Origin: Candidatus Ruthturnera sp. | GTDB lineage: Bacteria; Pseudomonadota; Gammaproteobacteria; PS1; Pseudothioglobaceae | Length of the DNA stretch: 9,487 bases | Reading direction: 5' to 3' | Assembly (NCBI GenBank): GCA_018648985.1 | Contig: JABGOT010000074.1 | Span: 2,377 to 11,863, forward strand | Shown here: in pieces, positions 1 through 7,101 of the stretch | Layout: each line of letters begins with the position of its first letter | Position numbering within the stretch: position 1 is the stretch's first letter | Made by a program: the position numbers and the translations under genes | Notes under the pieces: generated by a model | Told to the model about the DNA's origin: nothing | The model's database searches: none | Seen by the model: the letters and a program-made list of their open reading frames with translations, nothing else

Positions 1-437
1 ATCATGCTTCTTTGCTGTTTAGACCAAGGCACTGCGACGGTGGTTAAAAATAAAATAAACACAAAGATGGTTATTGCAATTGGCTGAATAAACACCATAA
101 GGTGCTTATCACCCAAGCCAAGAGAGTTTATTACAATTGCCTCGGAGTTCTTATACAGTTTGCTAACCGACAAGATAATCGCCAAAAATAGAGACAGTGA
201 TAGAATCAAAGGCACGTCTCTAATCATTTTAAAACCAATTAACGGGAACAAGTCTATAACAGGAATGCCTTGCTTAAGGCTTTCTTTAATCACTAAGACT
301 AATTGATTGCCGAATACAACCAAACCAATCACGATAAATACTGCTGCTAATAACACCAATATATTGCGCATTAAATATTTGGCAATAATTGTGTTAATCA
401 AGCTTAGAGCTTGCTTAAAAACTGTGGTTGACTTCAT
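1..437 (-). CDS. lptF: LptF, LPS export ABC transporter permease (5' part only)
   Basis: The N-terminal 145 residues of an LptF/LptG-family (YjgP/YjgQ) inner-membrane permease; the rest lies beyond the left edge. With LptG and the ATPase LptB, this family extracts lipopolysaccharide from the inner membrane and passes it to LptC/LptA. Translating the minus strand gives three hydrophobic segments, at about residues 27-46, 73-95 and 113-134. It also gives family-typical stretches: IIAKYLMRNI, then FGNQLV, then a segment close to LSLSLFLAIILSVSKLYKNSE, which resembles the LptF signature more than LptG. The ATG at 437 is the first start after an in-frame TAA about four codons upstream. An internal ATG at codon 23 would remove part of the conserved N-terminal helix and is less likely. 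It begins 38 bp after the rho stop on the same strand. No Shine-Dalgarno sequence is visible. A neighbouring lptG would be expected outside the window. Confidence 0.9.
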   Translation of the reverse strand, partial: MKSTTVFKQALSLINTIIAKYLMRNILVLLAAVFIVIGLVVFGNQLVLVIKESLKQGIPVIDLFPLIGFKMIRDVPLILSLSLFLAIILSVSKLYKNSEAIVINSLGLGDKHLMVFIQPIAITIFVFILFLTTVAVPWSKQQRSM

Positions 438-475
438 GACTTATAAGTATAAGCGAAGGCGTGCATTAAGGGGTT

Positions 476-1738
476 TTATTTCTTTTGCGACATTGATGAG
501 AAGAACTCATCATTGGTTTTGGTCAACTTCAAACGATCAATCAAAAATTCTGCCGCCTCTACTGTGTCCATCGGATGCAAAATCTTACGCAAAATCCACA
601 TCTTTTGTAACTCTACCGCATCAGTAATCAACTCTTCACGACGCGTGCCAGAAGCATTAATATTAATTGCCGGGAAGATGCGTTTTTCACTTAAACGACG
701 CTCAAGGTGTAATTCCATATTACCGGTACCCTTAAACTCTTGATAAATCACTTCATCCATCTTCGAGCCTGTGTCAATCAACGCGGTTGCAATAATAGTA
801 ATACTACCGCCATTTTCAATATTTCTAGCCGCACCAAAGAAGCGCTTAGGGCGTTGCAAAGCACTTGCATCAACACCACCAGTCAACACCTTGCCTGATG
901 ATGGGGCAATCGTATTGTAGGCACGTGCTAAACGTGTAATAGAGTCTAGCAAAATGATCACATCTTTGCCTTGTTCTGCACGTCTTTTAGCTTTTTGAAT
1001 TACCATTTCTGCTACCTGAACATGGCGCTTTGCTGATTCATCAAAGGTTGAAGCAATAACTTCACCACGTACAGTGCGGGCCATTTCTGTCACTTCTTCA
1101 GGGCGCTCATCAATCAATAATACAATAAGCTCACAATCAGGATGATTACGAGAAATTGAAGTGGCAATATTTTGCATAATCATGGTTTTACCGGCTTTTG
1201 GCGGTGCGACCAACAAGCCCCTTTGGCCCTTACCAAATGGTGAAACCAAATCAATCACTCGAGCGGTAATGTCTTCAGTGCCGCCATTGCCAATTTCTAG
1301 AGTAAGGCGTTCGTCAGGGTGAATTGGCGTTAGTGATGCAAATGGCACTCGGTTTCTAACACTTTCTGGATTTTCACCATTAACCTCAGACACCTGAATC
1401 AATGCAAAATACTTTTCACCTTTTTTAGGTGCACGAATCTTTCCTGCAACCAAATCACCGGTTGATAGGTTAAATCGTTTAATCTGATTAGGGGAAATAT
1501 AAATATCGTCAGCACCTGAAGTATAAGAATCATCACTTGATCTTAAAAAACCATAGCCATCTTGCAATATATCAAGCGTACCATCACCGATTACCTCTTC
1601 ATTATTAGCCGCTTTAGCTTTTAGAATAATAAAAATAAGGGTTTGTTTCTTAGCACGAGAAATATTTTCAGCACCTAAAGATTGTGCCAATTCTAGTAAT
1701 TCCTCTGGGGATGATTTTTTTAGTTCTGATAGTTTCAT
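476..1738 (-). CDS. rho: Transcription termination factor Rho
   Basis: Complete 420-residue Rho, almost exactly the length of the E. coli protein (419). Rho is a hexameric RNA-dependent ATPase and helicase that ends transcription of untranslated RNA and can repress its own gene by premature termination. Residues 1-45 form the Rho N-terminal helical domain. Residues 52-120 form the cold-shock-like RNA-binding domain, with the aromatic DGYGFLR motif. The RecA-type ATPase follows, with Walker A APPKAGKT at 178-185 and Walker B in VLLIDERPEE. The Q-loop region GKVLTGGVDASAL and the sequence RFFGAARN come after these. No motif appears damaged and the N-terminal domain carries no long insertion. 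The start matches the family N-terminus (MKLSELKK). Only a weak GGA lies about 6 nt upstream of it. The gene lies downstream of trxA as in E. coli, but a hairpin-T-tract element separates them, so rho probably has its own promoter in the 127-bp spacer. Confidence 0.98.
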   Translation of the reverse strand: MKLSELKKSSPEELLELAQSLGAENISRAKKQTLIFIILKAKAANNEEVIGDGTLDILQDGYGFLRSSDDSYTSGADDIYISPNQIKRFNLSTGDLVAGKIRAPKKGEKYFALIQVSEVNGENPESVRNRVPFASLTPIHPDERLTLEIGNGGTEDITARVIDLVSPFGKGQRGLLVAPPKAGKTMIMQNIATSISRNHPDCELIVLLIDERPEEVTEMARTVRGEVIASTFDESAKRHVQVAEMVIQKAKRRAEQGKDVIILLDSITRLARAYNTIAPSSGKVLTGGVDASALQRPKRFFGAARNIENGGSITIIATALIDTGSKMDEVIYQEFKGTGNMELHLERRLSEKRIFPAININASGTRREELITDAVELQKMWILRKILHPMDTVEAAEFLIDRLKLTKTNDEFFSSMSQKK

Positions 1739-1789
1739 GAATTGTCCGATGGATGAAAGGAAATGCTAACCAGAATGATTAACATGGAT

Positions 1790-1800
1790 GCACTTAGTGC
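1790..1800. repeat. Small perfect inverted repeat in the rho leader
   Basis: GCACTTAGTGC is an 11-bp sequence with 5-bp arms around one central base, inside the presumed rho 5' leader about 52 bp upstream of the rho start. It is too short to form a stable RNA hairpin. It could be a small protein-binding site or chance. On the plus strand it is followed by a T run (1805-1810), but no plus-strand gene lies upstream that would need a terminator. Confidence 0.3.
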
Positions 1801-1822
1801 GATATTTTTTAAGTTAAAATTT

Positions 1823-1828
1823 ATTATA
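1823..1828 (-). promoter_or_regulatory. Possible -10 element for rho
   Basis: Reading the minus strand, a perfect TATAAT follows and shares its first base pairs with the T tract of the terminator after trxA. Transcription from it would give a leader of about 75-80 nt before the rho ATG. No recognisable -35 hexamer lies 16-18 bp upstream, where the terminator hairpin sits. In AT-rich DNA a lone TATAAT is weak evidence. An independent promoter is nevertheless expected, because rho sits behind a terminator. Confidence 0.35.
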
Positions 1829-1856
1829 AAAAACGATTCGCCACCTCTGGTGAATC
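1828..1856 (-). terminator. Rho-independent terminator after trxA
   Basis: Starting about 10 nt past the trxA stop, the minus strand has a 22-nt hairpin (1835-1856). Its arms are GATTC/GAATC and CCA/TGG, separated by one A-C mismatch, with a 4-nt loop. One G and six T (1833-1828) follow. Hairpin plus U tract is the usual form of an intrinsic terminator. The mismatch suggests it may be leaky and allow some read-through into rho. On the plus strand the mismatch becomes a G-T pair, giving a continuous 9-bp stem, but no plus-strand gene ends here. Confidence 0.65.
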
Positions 1857-1865
1857 ATTTGAGTT

Positions 1866-2192
1866 TTAAATGCTTGCGTCAATAAAGGCGCTTAATTCAG
1901 CCTTACTTAAAGCGCCCATTTTGGTTGCTTCAACTGCGCCATCTTTAATAATTAACATGGTTGGGATGCCGCGAACACCATATTTTGGTGGTGTTTGGTC
2001 ATTTTCATCAACATTAATTTTAGCAATGGTAATCTTGCCATCGTAATCATCAGCGATTTCGTCTAATACAGGCGCTAGCGCTTTACAAGGGCCACACCAA
2101 GGCGCCCAAAAATCTACTAAAACTACTTGTGATGAATTGATAACATCTGCTTCAAATGAGCTATCCGTTACTACTTTAATTTTGTCATTCAT
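1866..2192 (-). CDS. trxA: Thioredoxin 1
   Basis: Complete 108-residue thioredoxin, the same size as E. coli TrxA. It reduces cytoplasmic protein disulphides and is recycled by thioredoxin reductase. The redox-active site WCGPC is at residues 32-36, preceded by the usual VDFWAP. The cis-proline loop GIPT is at 75-78 and the buried acidic residue that assists catalysis lies in VDFW (Asp27). There is no signal peptide and no extra domain, so it is cytoplasmic. The start gives the expected N-terminus; no Shine-Dalgarno sequence is visible. It stands between glnD and rho with a 95-bp upstream spacer holding a -10-like TATAAT. A hairpin terminator follows it, so it is probably transcribed mainly on its own. 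The trxA-rho neighbourhood is conserved with enterobacteria. Confidence 0.97.
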   Translation of the reverse strand: MNDKIKVVTDSSFEADVINSSQVVLVDFWAPWCGPCKALAPVLDEIADDYDGKITIAKINVDENDQTPPKYGVRGIPTMLIIKDGAVEATKMGALSKAELSAFIDASI

Positions 2193-2227
2193 ATGTTTGT
2201 GTAATGTTTATCTGAAAGGAATAAATC

Positions 2228-2243
2228 ACAGCAGAAGAGCTGT
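2228..2243 (-). other. Short stem-loop in the trxA leader
   Basis: The minus-strand RNA can form a 5-bp stem (ACAGC/GCTGT) with a 6-nt loop, about 36 nt before the trxA ATG and just downstream of the putative transcription start. There is no T run after it, so it is not an intrinsic terminator. It might protect the mRNA 5' end or mean nothing. Confidence 0.25.
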
Positions 2244-2253
2244 TGTTAGGCAA

Positions 2254-2259
2254 ATTATA
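2254..2259 (-). promoter_or_regulatory. Possible -10 element for trxA
   Basis: The minus strand has TATAAT in the glnD-trxA spacer, which would start transcription about 55 nt before the trxA ATG. No good -35 sequence lies 16-18 bp upstream (the bases there read approximately CAGCAC). The call rests on the perfect hexamer, the 95-bp spacer and the position of trxA as a separate unit. Confidence 0.4.
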
Positions 2260-2287
2260 TCGATTATTTGACCTTTGTGCTGTTATT

Positions 2288-4804
2288 TTACAAATTTTCT
2301 TCAAGTGCTTGCCTTAATTGCTTTTCTTCTACCACACTCAACGGCTGTTTGTCAGCATTACTAATAAAGAAAACATCTTCTACTCGCTCACCCATTGTGG
2401 ACACCCTTGCATTGACTAAATCAATATTAAGCTGATGAAAGATGTAAGCAATATTAGATAAAAGCCCCTGCTTATCAACCACACTAATTTCTACTTGGGT
2501 TAAATTCCATTTTTCGTTATGAGAGAATTCGATTTTCATTTTGTGATCAAAATGACGGTGTGCATGCTTAGCGCTTACCTCTTTAATATTAACATCTGTT
2601 TTGGAAAGCTCATCCTCTATGATTTGACCAATGTTGATTTGAGTCAATATATCATCTTGTAATACACTAATGGTGTTGTAAGCTTTGTTGTCTTTGCTAG
2701 TCAAAATCTTAGCATCAACAATATCTAAGCCTAATTTTTCAACAATATTCACTAACCTACAAAACAAACCCTTTGAGTCATCTCCATACACAAAAATATC
2801 CACCACATTGTGTTCAGACAAGCGAGACATAACCCTAATTTTCTTATCTGTTGGCTTCATTAACAACCACAAATGCCACAAAATATCGTCAGTTTCATAA
2901 CGCAGAAAATAATCTTTAGGCAAGGTTGAAAATATTTTTTCAACTTGTTTAGAGTCGCAACCTTGCTGCTCAGTTTCGTTTAGAAGCGAATGTTTAATTT
3001 GCTCAATTTGTTTTGCCATACTCGGTGGCTTAGTGGCTCCACTCAACAAGTGATCTTTGGTTTTATAAAACATTTTTCTTAAAAGTGAATCTTTCCAGTC
3101 GTTCCACAAGTCAGCCTTAGTGGCGCGAATATCTGCTACCGTTAGTAAATACAAAAACTCTAAAAATTGTACCGAGCCAACTGCTTTAGAAAAGCGATCA
3201 ATCACTTCAAAATCTTCCAAGTCTTGTTTTTGCGCCGTTTGCGACATAAGTAAGTGTTGCTCAACTAAGCCTGAAACCAGCGCTATGTCTTTAGATTTTA
3301 GCTGATGATGCTTACAAAAAATTTGAGCGTCTTGCGCACCCAAACTAGCATGATCACCGCCGCGACCTTTGGCAATATCATGAAATAATCCCGCTAGTAG
3401 TAACAATTCTGGCTTATCAATAGTTTTGGCAACTTCACTAGATAATTCAAATTCTTTAGCAAATTCACTAACAAAAAAACGCCTTAAATTTCGAATCACA
3501 AACAACGTGTGCTGATCTACCGTATAAGCATGGAATAAGTCATATTGCATTAAGCCTGTTATCTGCCCGAATGCAGGAATATAACGCTCCAAAACACCAT
3601 AGCGATTCATCAGCTTCAAAGCCTTATTAACACCACGTTTTTGTTGTAACAATTTAATAAATAAACGATTATTCTGGCGTTTTTTATAATAATTTTTATC
3701 AATCAAATCCAAATCAAATTGCATCTGTCTGAGTGTGCCGGCACTGATACCACGTACATAATTATGCTTAGCGATCAATAAAAATATTTCAATAAACGCG
3801 GCTGGATTTTTTTTAAAAACTTCATCACTGGTAGCCTGAATATATCCATAACTAATAACAAAGCGCTCATTAAGATTTTGAGTATGCAGCACTCGGTCTT
3901 CCAATAACTGCAGCAAAATATCATTCAAACGCGATACTTTGGTTACCGTGCGATAATAATCTTTCATGAATTGTTCAACCGCCATAGAGTCAGTGTCAAC
4001 ATAACCCAGCATGCTAGCCACTTCTTTTTGATACTGAAAAGCGATTCGATCTTCTCGACGTTTGGCAATTATGTGTAGAGAAAAGCGTACTTTCCATAAG
4101 AACAATTGACCTTCTTTTAATAAATCATACTCATGTTCACTCAAATAAGACTTGTTAACTAGATCAGATAAAAGATTAACATCAAAATACCATTTGGCCA
4201 CCCAAGCAACTGTTTGAATATCTCTTAATCCGCCGGGGCTTTCTTTTAAATTGGGCTCAAGGTTATAAGCTGTATTTGAATAATTAAGATGGCGATTGTG
4301 CTGTTCTTTTTGCTTCTCAACTAAAAACGACTGGGATGACCAATTACTCGCCTTAATCATGGATTTCATCTTTGAGAATAAGGATTTTTTACCAATCAAT
4401 AGCCGAGATTCTAATAGATTGGTCACTACACTTAAATCGTCAACTTCTACTTCACAATCGCTAATATCTCGTGTTGCATGCCCTACTTCCAAGCCCACAT
4501 CCCACAAGAAAGTTAAAAATTTAGAAATGCCTTCTTGATGTTGTTCGTGCGTACCATCTGGGATTAAGATCAATAAATCAATATCAGAATATAAATGCAA
4601 TTCACCTCGGCCAAAACCACCTACAGCCACTAAGCATAATCCACTATCAATTTCAAATGCTTGCCAAATATCTTGCAATAAAGCATCAACACCATCACTA
4701 CGTGCCAATACTAATGATTCTACTGAATCAGGGTCTTTTATGAAATCAGCTTCAACTGAAGCTTGTAACGCTTGGTATCGGGTTTTAAAATCATCTAAAT
4801 GCAT
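2288..4804 (-). CDS. glnD: GlnD, PII uridylyltransferase/uridylyl-removing enzyme
   Basis: Complete 838-residue bifunctional nitrogen sensor. GlnD adds UMP to the PII proteins (GlnB/GlnK) when glutamine is low and removes it when glutamine is high. Through PII it controls glutamine synthetase adenylylation and NtrB/NtrC. Order of domains: nucleotidyltransferase with GGFGRGELHLYSDID at 62-76, whose two Asp (74, 76) should bind metal; a helical GlnD linker; an HD hydrolase domain with FHDIAKGRGGDH, the HD pair being His475-Asp476; and two C-terminal ACT domains at about 666-735 and 768-838, which sense glutamine. It is about 50 residues shorter than E. coli GlnD (890), mostly in the N-terminal half, but every catalytic element is present. 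The gene follows gltX after 17 bp, so the two are likely cotranscribed. No Shine-Dalgarno sequence is visible before the ATG, the first after an in-frame stop. Confidence 0.97.
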   Translation of the reverse strand: MHLDDFKTRYQALQASVEADFIKDPDSVESLVLARSDGVDALLQDIWQAFEIDSGLCLVAVGGFGRGELHLYSDIDLLILIPDGTHEQHQEGISKFLTFLWDVGLEVGHATRDISDCEVEVDDLSVVTNLLESRLLIGKKSLFSKMKSMIKASNWSSQSFLVEKQKEQHNRHLNYSNTAYNLEPNLKESPGGLRDIQTVAWVAKWYFDVNLLSDLVNKSYLSEHEYDLLKEGQLFLWKVRFSLHIIAKRREDRIAFQYQKEVASMLGYVDTDSMAVEQFMKDYYRTVTKVSRLNDILLQLLEDRVLHTQNLNERFVISYGYIQATSDEVFKKNPAAFIEIFLLIAKHNYVRGISAGTLRQMQFDLDLIDKNYYKKRQNNRLFIKLLQQKRGVNKALKLMNRYGVLERYIPAFGQITGLMQYDLFHAYTVDQHTLFVIRNLRRFFVSEFAKEFELSSEVAKTIDKPELLLLAGLFHDIAKGRGGDHASLGAQDAQIFCKHHQLKSKDIALVSGLVEQHLLMSQTAQKQDLEDFEVIDRFSKAVGSVQFLEFLYLLTVADIRATKADLWNDWKDSLLRKMFYKTKDHLLSGATKPPSMAKQIEQIKHSLLNETEQQGCDSKQVEKIFSTLPKDYFLRYETDDILWHLWLLMKPTDKKIRVMSRLSEHNVVDIFVYGDDSKGLFCRLVNIVEKLGLDIVDAKILTSKDNKAYNTISVLQDDILTQINIGQIIEDELSKTDVNIKEVSAKHAHRHFDHKMKIEFSHNEKWNLTQVEISVVDKQGLLSNIAYIFHQLNIDLVNARVSTMGERVEDVFFISNADKQPLSVVEEKQLRQALEENL

Positions 4805-4821
4805 AACCAGATGATAACTGA

Positions 4822-6210
4822 TTAATTATCTATTTGAGCAATATAATCAAGTGCCATTTGCAAACGCAAAAGCGTTCGATCTTTGCCGACAAGCTCAGCT
4901 ACCACATCAATACTACCTGCATTTCCTGTACCACTAAGCGCCAATCTAAGTGGCTGACCAACCTTACCAAAACCTACGCCTTGCTCATCACACACGGTTT
5001 TTACAACATCGTGAATTGCAGCACTTGACCAATCTTCTAGCTGTGAATAATGGTCAATCAAAGCTTTTATGATTGGCTCTGCCGCAGGTTTGAATTGCTT
5101 TTTGGCAGATTTTTCATCAAACTGATCAAAATCTTGATAAAACATTTTCATACTCTGCGCCATCTCAACCAAAGTTTTAGAGCGCTCTCGCAGTGCATCA
5201 ATTACTTTAGCAACATCGGGGCCATCACTAATGTCAATTGATTGGTCGTCCAAATGCCAATCTAATTGATCAATAAGGTGGTCAATATCAGCAGACTTAA
5301 TATATTCTTGATTTAACCAAACAAGCTTATCTTGATTAAAACTACCTGGCGCTTTATTAACGTCTTTTAAATCAAACAAGTCAATCATCTCATCAATAGA
5401 GAACACTTCTTGGTCGCCGTGTGACCAACCTAAACGCACTAAGTAGTTAAGTAATGCTTCTGGCAGGAAACCCGCATCCCGGTAAGCCATTACACTTACC
5501 GCGCCATGGCGTTTTGAAAGTCTTGCGCCGTCACCGCCCAAAATCATGGGTAGGTGTGCAAAATCAGGCAGCCCCCAACCAAGTGCTTCGTATAAGTTGA
5601 TTTGTCTAGGTGTGTTGTTGATATGATCATCACCACGAATCACACAGTCGACCTCCATATCGTGATCATCCACCACCACAGTCAAATTGTAAGTTGGTGT
5701 GCCATCACTACGTGCAATAATCAAATCATCTAGCTCTTTATTGTGAACACTGATTTCACCCTTAACTAAATCTGAAAATATTACATTTCCCTCGCTCGGA
5801 TTACGAAAACGCACCACACCAGCAGTTAAATTTTTATGCTGACAATGGCCATCATATTTGGCTTTCTCACCCTTTTCCATCAACTCATCACGTAACACCT
5901 GTAAACGCTCTTGAGAACACTCACAATAATAGGCTTTGTCTTCTTCTAAAAGCTGTTGAACTACGGTTTTATATCGATCAAACCGATCGGTTTGATAATA
6001 AGGACCCTCGTCATGATCTAGCCCTAGCCACTTCATACCGTCTAAAATAGCATCAACTGACGCCTGAGTGGATCGCTCTCGATCTGTATCTTCAATACGC
6101 AAGATAAACCTACCCTGTTCTTTTTTAGCCCATAACCAGGCAAATAACGCAGTCCTAGCGCCACCGATATGCAAATAACCTGTTGGAGAAGGTGCGAATC
6201 TTGATTTCAT
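4822..6210 (-). CDS. gltX: Glutamyl-tRNA synthetase
   Basis: Complete 462-residue class I aminoacyl-tRNA synthetase (E. coli GltX has 471) that charges tRNA-Glu with glutamate in the cytoplasm. The N-terminus FAPSPTGYLHIGGARTALF carries the HIGH-type motif (HIGG at 14-17). The KMSKS-type motif appears as LSKRH at 231-235, which matches bacterial GluRS. A probable zinc site, Cys96-x-Cys98 and Cys123-x-His125, matches the arrangement in E. coli GluRS. The C-terminal half is the helical anticodon-binding region. The ATG overlaps the TGA of the upstream Sel1-repeat gene by 4 bp, a typical translational coupling arrangement, and glnD follows after 17 bp. If only one gltX exists in the genome and GlnRS is absent, it could be non-discriminating and also charge tRNA-Gln; that cannot be decided here. 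Confidence 0.97.
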   Translation of the reverse strand: MKSRFAPSPTGYLHIGGARTALFAWLWAKKEQGRFILRIEDTDRERSTQASVDAILDGMKWLGLDHDEGPYYQTDRFDRYKTVVQQLLEEDKAYYCECSQERLQVLRDELMEKGEKAKYDGHCQHKNLTAGVVRFRNPSEGNVIFSDLVKGEISVHNKELDDLIIARSDGTPTYNLTVVVDDHDMEVDCVIRGDDHINNTPRQINLYEALGWGLPDFAHLPMILGGDGARLSKRHGAVSVMAYRDAGFLPEALLNYLVRLGWSHGDQEVFSIDEMIDLFDLKDVNKAPGSFNQDKLVWLNQEYIKSADIDHLIDQLDWHLDDQSIDISDGPDVAKVIDALRERSKTLVEMAQSMKMFYQDFDQFDEKSAKKQFKPAAEPIIKALIDHYSQLEDWSSAAIHDVVKTVCDEQGVGFGKVGQPLRLALSGTGNAGSIDVVAELVGKDRTLLRLQMALDYIAQIDN

Positions 6211-6659
6211 GGTGTGTTTATCTCAGAAGCTCGATCGTACCACTCTTGTGCTTTTTCAAGATCTTGTGGCACTTCTTTACCATCTTCAAACAACATGCCT
6301 AATGTGTACATAGGGCCAGGGATTTTAAATTCAGCTGCTTTTTCAAACCACTCAATCGCTTGATTGATATCTTTTTCAACACCCTCGCCCATCATGTAGG
6401 CAACACCAATCATATGATGAGCAAAAGCATGTCCTTGTTTGGCTGATTGAATAAAATTTTCAAGACCCAAAGGCTGGTTTTCAACCATACCTAAACCATT
6501 CATTTGCATCATACCTAAACGCCATAATGATTCAGCATCACCTTGGGCGGCTAGTGGCGCTAGCAACTGGTAAGCCATTGAAAAGTTTTTTGAATCAAAA
6601 GCGGCTATACCACTATGTAAGTCTGCTGAGAAAGCATCAGTTTCGTTAGAATTAGACAT
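6207..6659 (-). CDS. Small Sel1-like (TPR-type) repeat protein
   Basis: A 150-residue protein built almost wholly of Sel1-like repeats, a helix-turn-helix relative of TPR. I see a partial unit at about 12-42 and full units at about 43-78, 79-112 and 114-148. They show the hallmarks LGMMQMNGLGM, IGVAYMMGEGVEKD and LGMLFEDGKEVPQD, with AIEWFEKAAE between them. There is no signal peptide or membrane segment, so it is probably cytoplasmic. Such proteins are protein-protein adaptors and the partner cannot be read from sequence. It is the first gene of the leftward block and overlaps gltX by 4 bp, so it should be made together with gltX and glnD. No Shine-Dalgarno sequence precedes the ATG. I do not recognise a named orthologue. 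Confidence 0.85.
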   Translation of the reverse strand: MSNSNETDAFSADLHSGIAAFDSKNFSMAYQLLAPLAAQGDAESLWRLGMMQMNGLGMVENQPLGLENFIQSAKQGHAFAHHMIGVAYMMGEGVEKDINQAIEWFEKAAEFKIPGPMYTLGMLFEDGKEVPQDLEKAQEWYDRASEINTP

Positions 6660-6696
6660 TGTTGTTTATATTTAAAAATAGAATAATTTTACACGG

Positions 6697-6725
6697 TTAT
6701 AATGTGTTTTTAAACCTTCAAACAA
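6697..6725 (-). promoter_or_regulatory. Possible promoter for the Sel1-gltX-glnD operon
   Basis: On the minus strand, TTGTTT (6725-6720) and TTATAA (6702-6697) are separated by exactly 17 bp, a fair sigma-70 pattern. Transcription would begin near 6690 and leave a leader of about 30 nt before the ATG at 6659. The -10 overlaps that of the proposed rightward promoter. The spacer is AT-rich, so chance matches are possible. Confidence 0.45.
6698..6703 (+). promoter_or_regulatory. Possible -10 of the rodA operon promoter
   Basis: A perfect TATAAT lies 35 bp upstream of the ATG at 6739, and transcription would start near 6710 with a leader of about 29 nt. No clear -35 hexamer lies 16-18 bp upstream, where the DNA is only A-rich. 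It is the best -10 candidate in the only spacer ahead of the rightward genes. Confidence 0.45.
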
Positions 6726-6738
6726 CCTCAATACTAGC

Positions 6739-7101
6739 ATGGAATTTAACCAGCAAGAATCCGAACAAAATTCTATTGTTTCTGTTGATAATTCCCAAAT
6801 TAGATTAGCACACACCACATTAAGTACACCTTGTTTTATCTCACCCAGTTACACGTCAGAAACTGAAATAACCAATCTGGATCAACTAGATAAGGCTTCA
6901 CTTTTTCCACTCAGTTCACAAGACGATATTGACTTACTCATCATTGGCACAGGCGATACAACTAAGTTCCTATACCCAAAGCAACAAGTCGCTATTCAAC
7001 AAATGGGTATCGGAGTAGAGAGCATGAATAGTGAATCTGCTTGTCGTAGTTTTAACTTGTTATTGTCTGATGTTCGGCGCGTCGGCTTACTGCTATTATG
7101 A
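6739..7101 (+). CDS. Mth938-like domain protein (DUF498)
   Basis: A 120-residue protein of the Mth938/DUF498 family, which includes bacterial proteins such as Xcc1710 and the mitochondrial complex I assembly factor NDUFAF3. The diagnostic core is present: LLIIGTG at 66-72, FLYP at 77-80, MGIGVESM at 89-96 and ACRSFNLLLSDVRRVGLLLL at 101-120. The first 15 or so residues are polar and probably disordered. There is no signal peptide. The biochemical function of the bacterial members is not settled. Its TGA overlaps the rodA ATG by 4 bp (ATGA), so it leads the operon and its translation is probably coupled to rodA. This suggests shared expression but not necessarily a wall-related role. Total length fits the family and no Shine-Dalgarno sequence is visible. 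Confidence 0.88.
   Translation: MEFNQQESEQNSIVSVDNSQIRLAHTTLSTPCFISPSYTSETEITNLDQLDKASLFPLSSQDDIDLLIIGTGDTTKFLYPKQQVAIQQMGIGVESMNSESACRSFNLLLSDVRRVGLLLL

Noticed and set aside
438..475. TATACT at 446-451 (minus strand) as an lptF promoter giving a leaderless mRNA
   Set aside because: No -35 sequence is present and the position only 8 nt before the ATG makes it doubtful; lptF may simply be read through from rho.
307..743. Plus-strand open frames opposite lptF and rho
   Set aside because: They are antisense to clearly conserved genes and resemble no protein family.
1790..1810. Plus-strand intrinsic terminator formed by GCACTTAGTGC plus the T run
   Set aside because: The stem is too short for a stable hairpin and no plus-strand gene lies upstream.
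4691..5715. Shared 14-base stretch (CCATCACTACGTGC) near 4691 in glnD and near 5702 in gltX
   Set aside because: Both encode the peptide ARSDG in unrelated contexts with no wider similarity, so it is most likely chance and not a repeat or recombination site.
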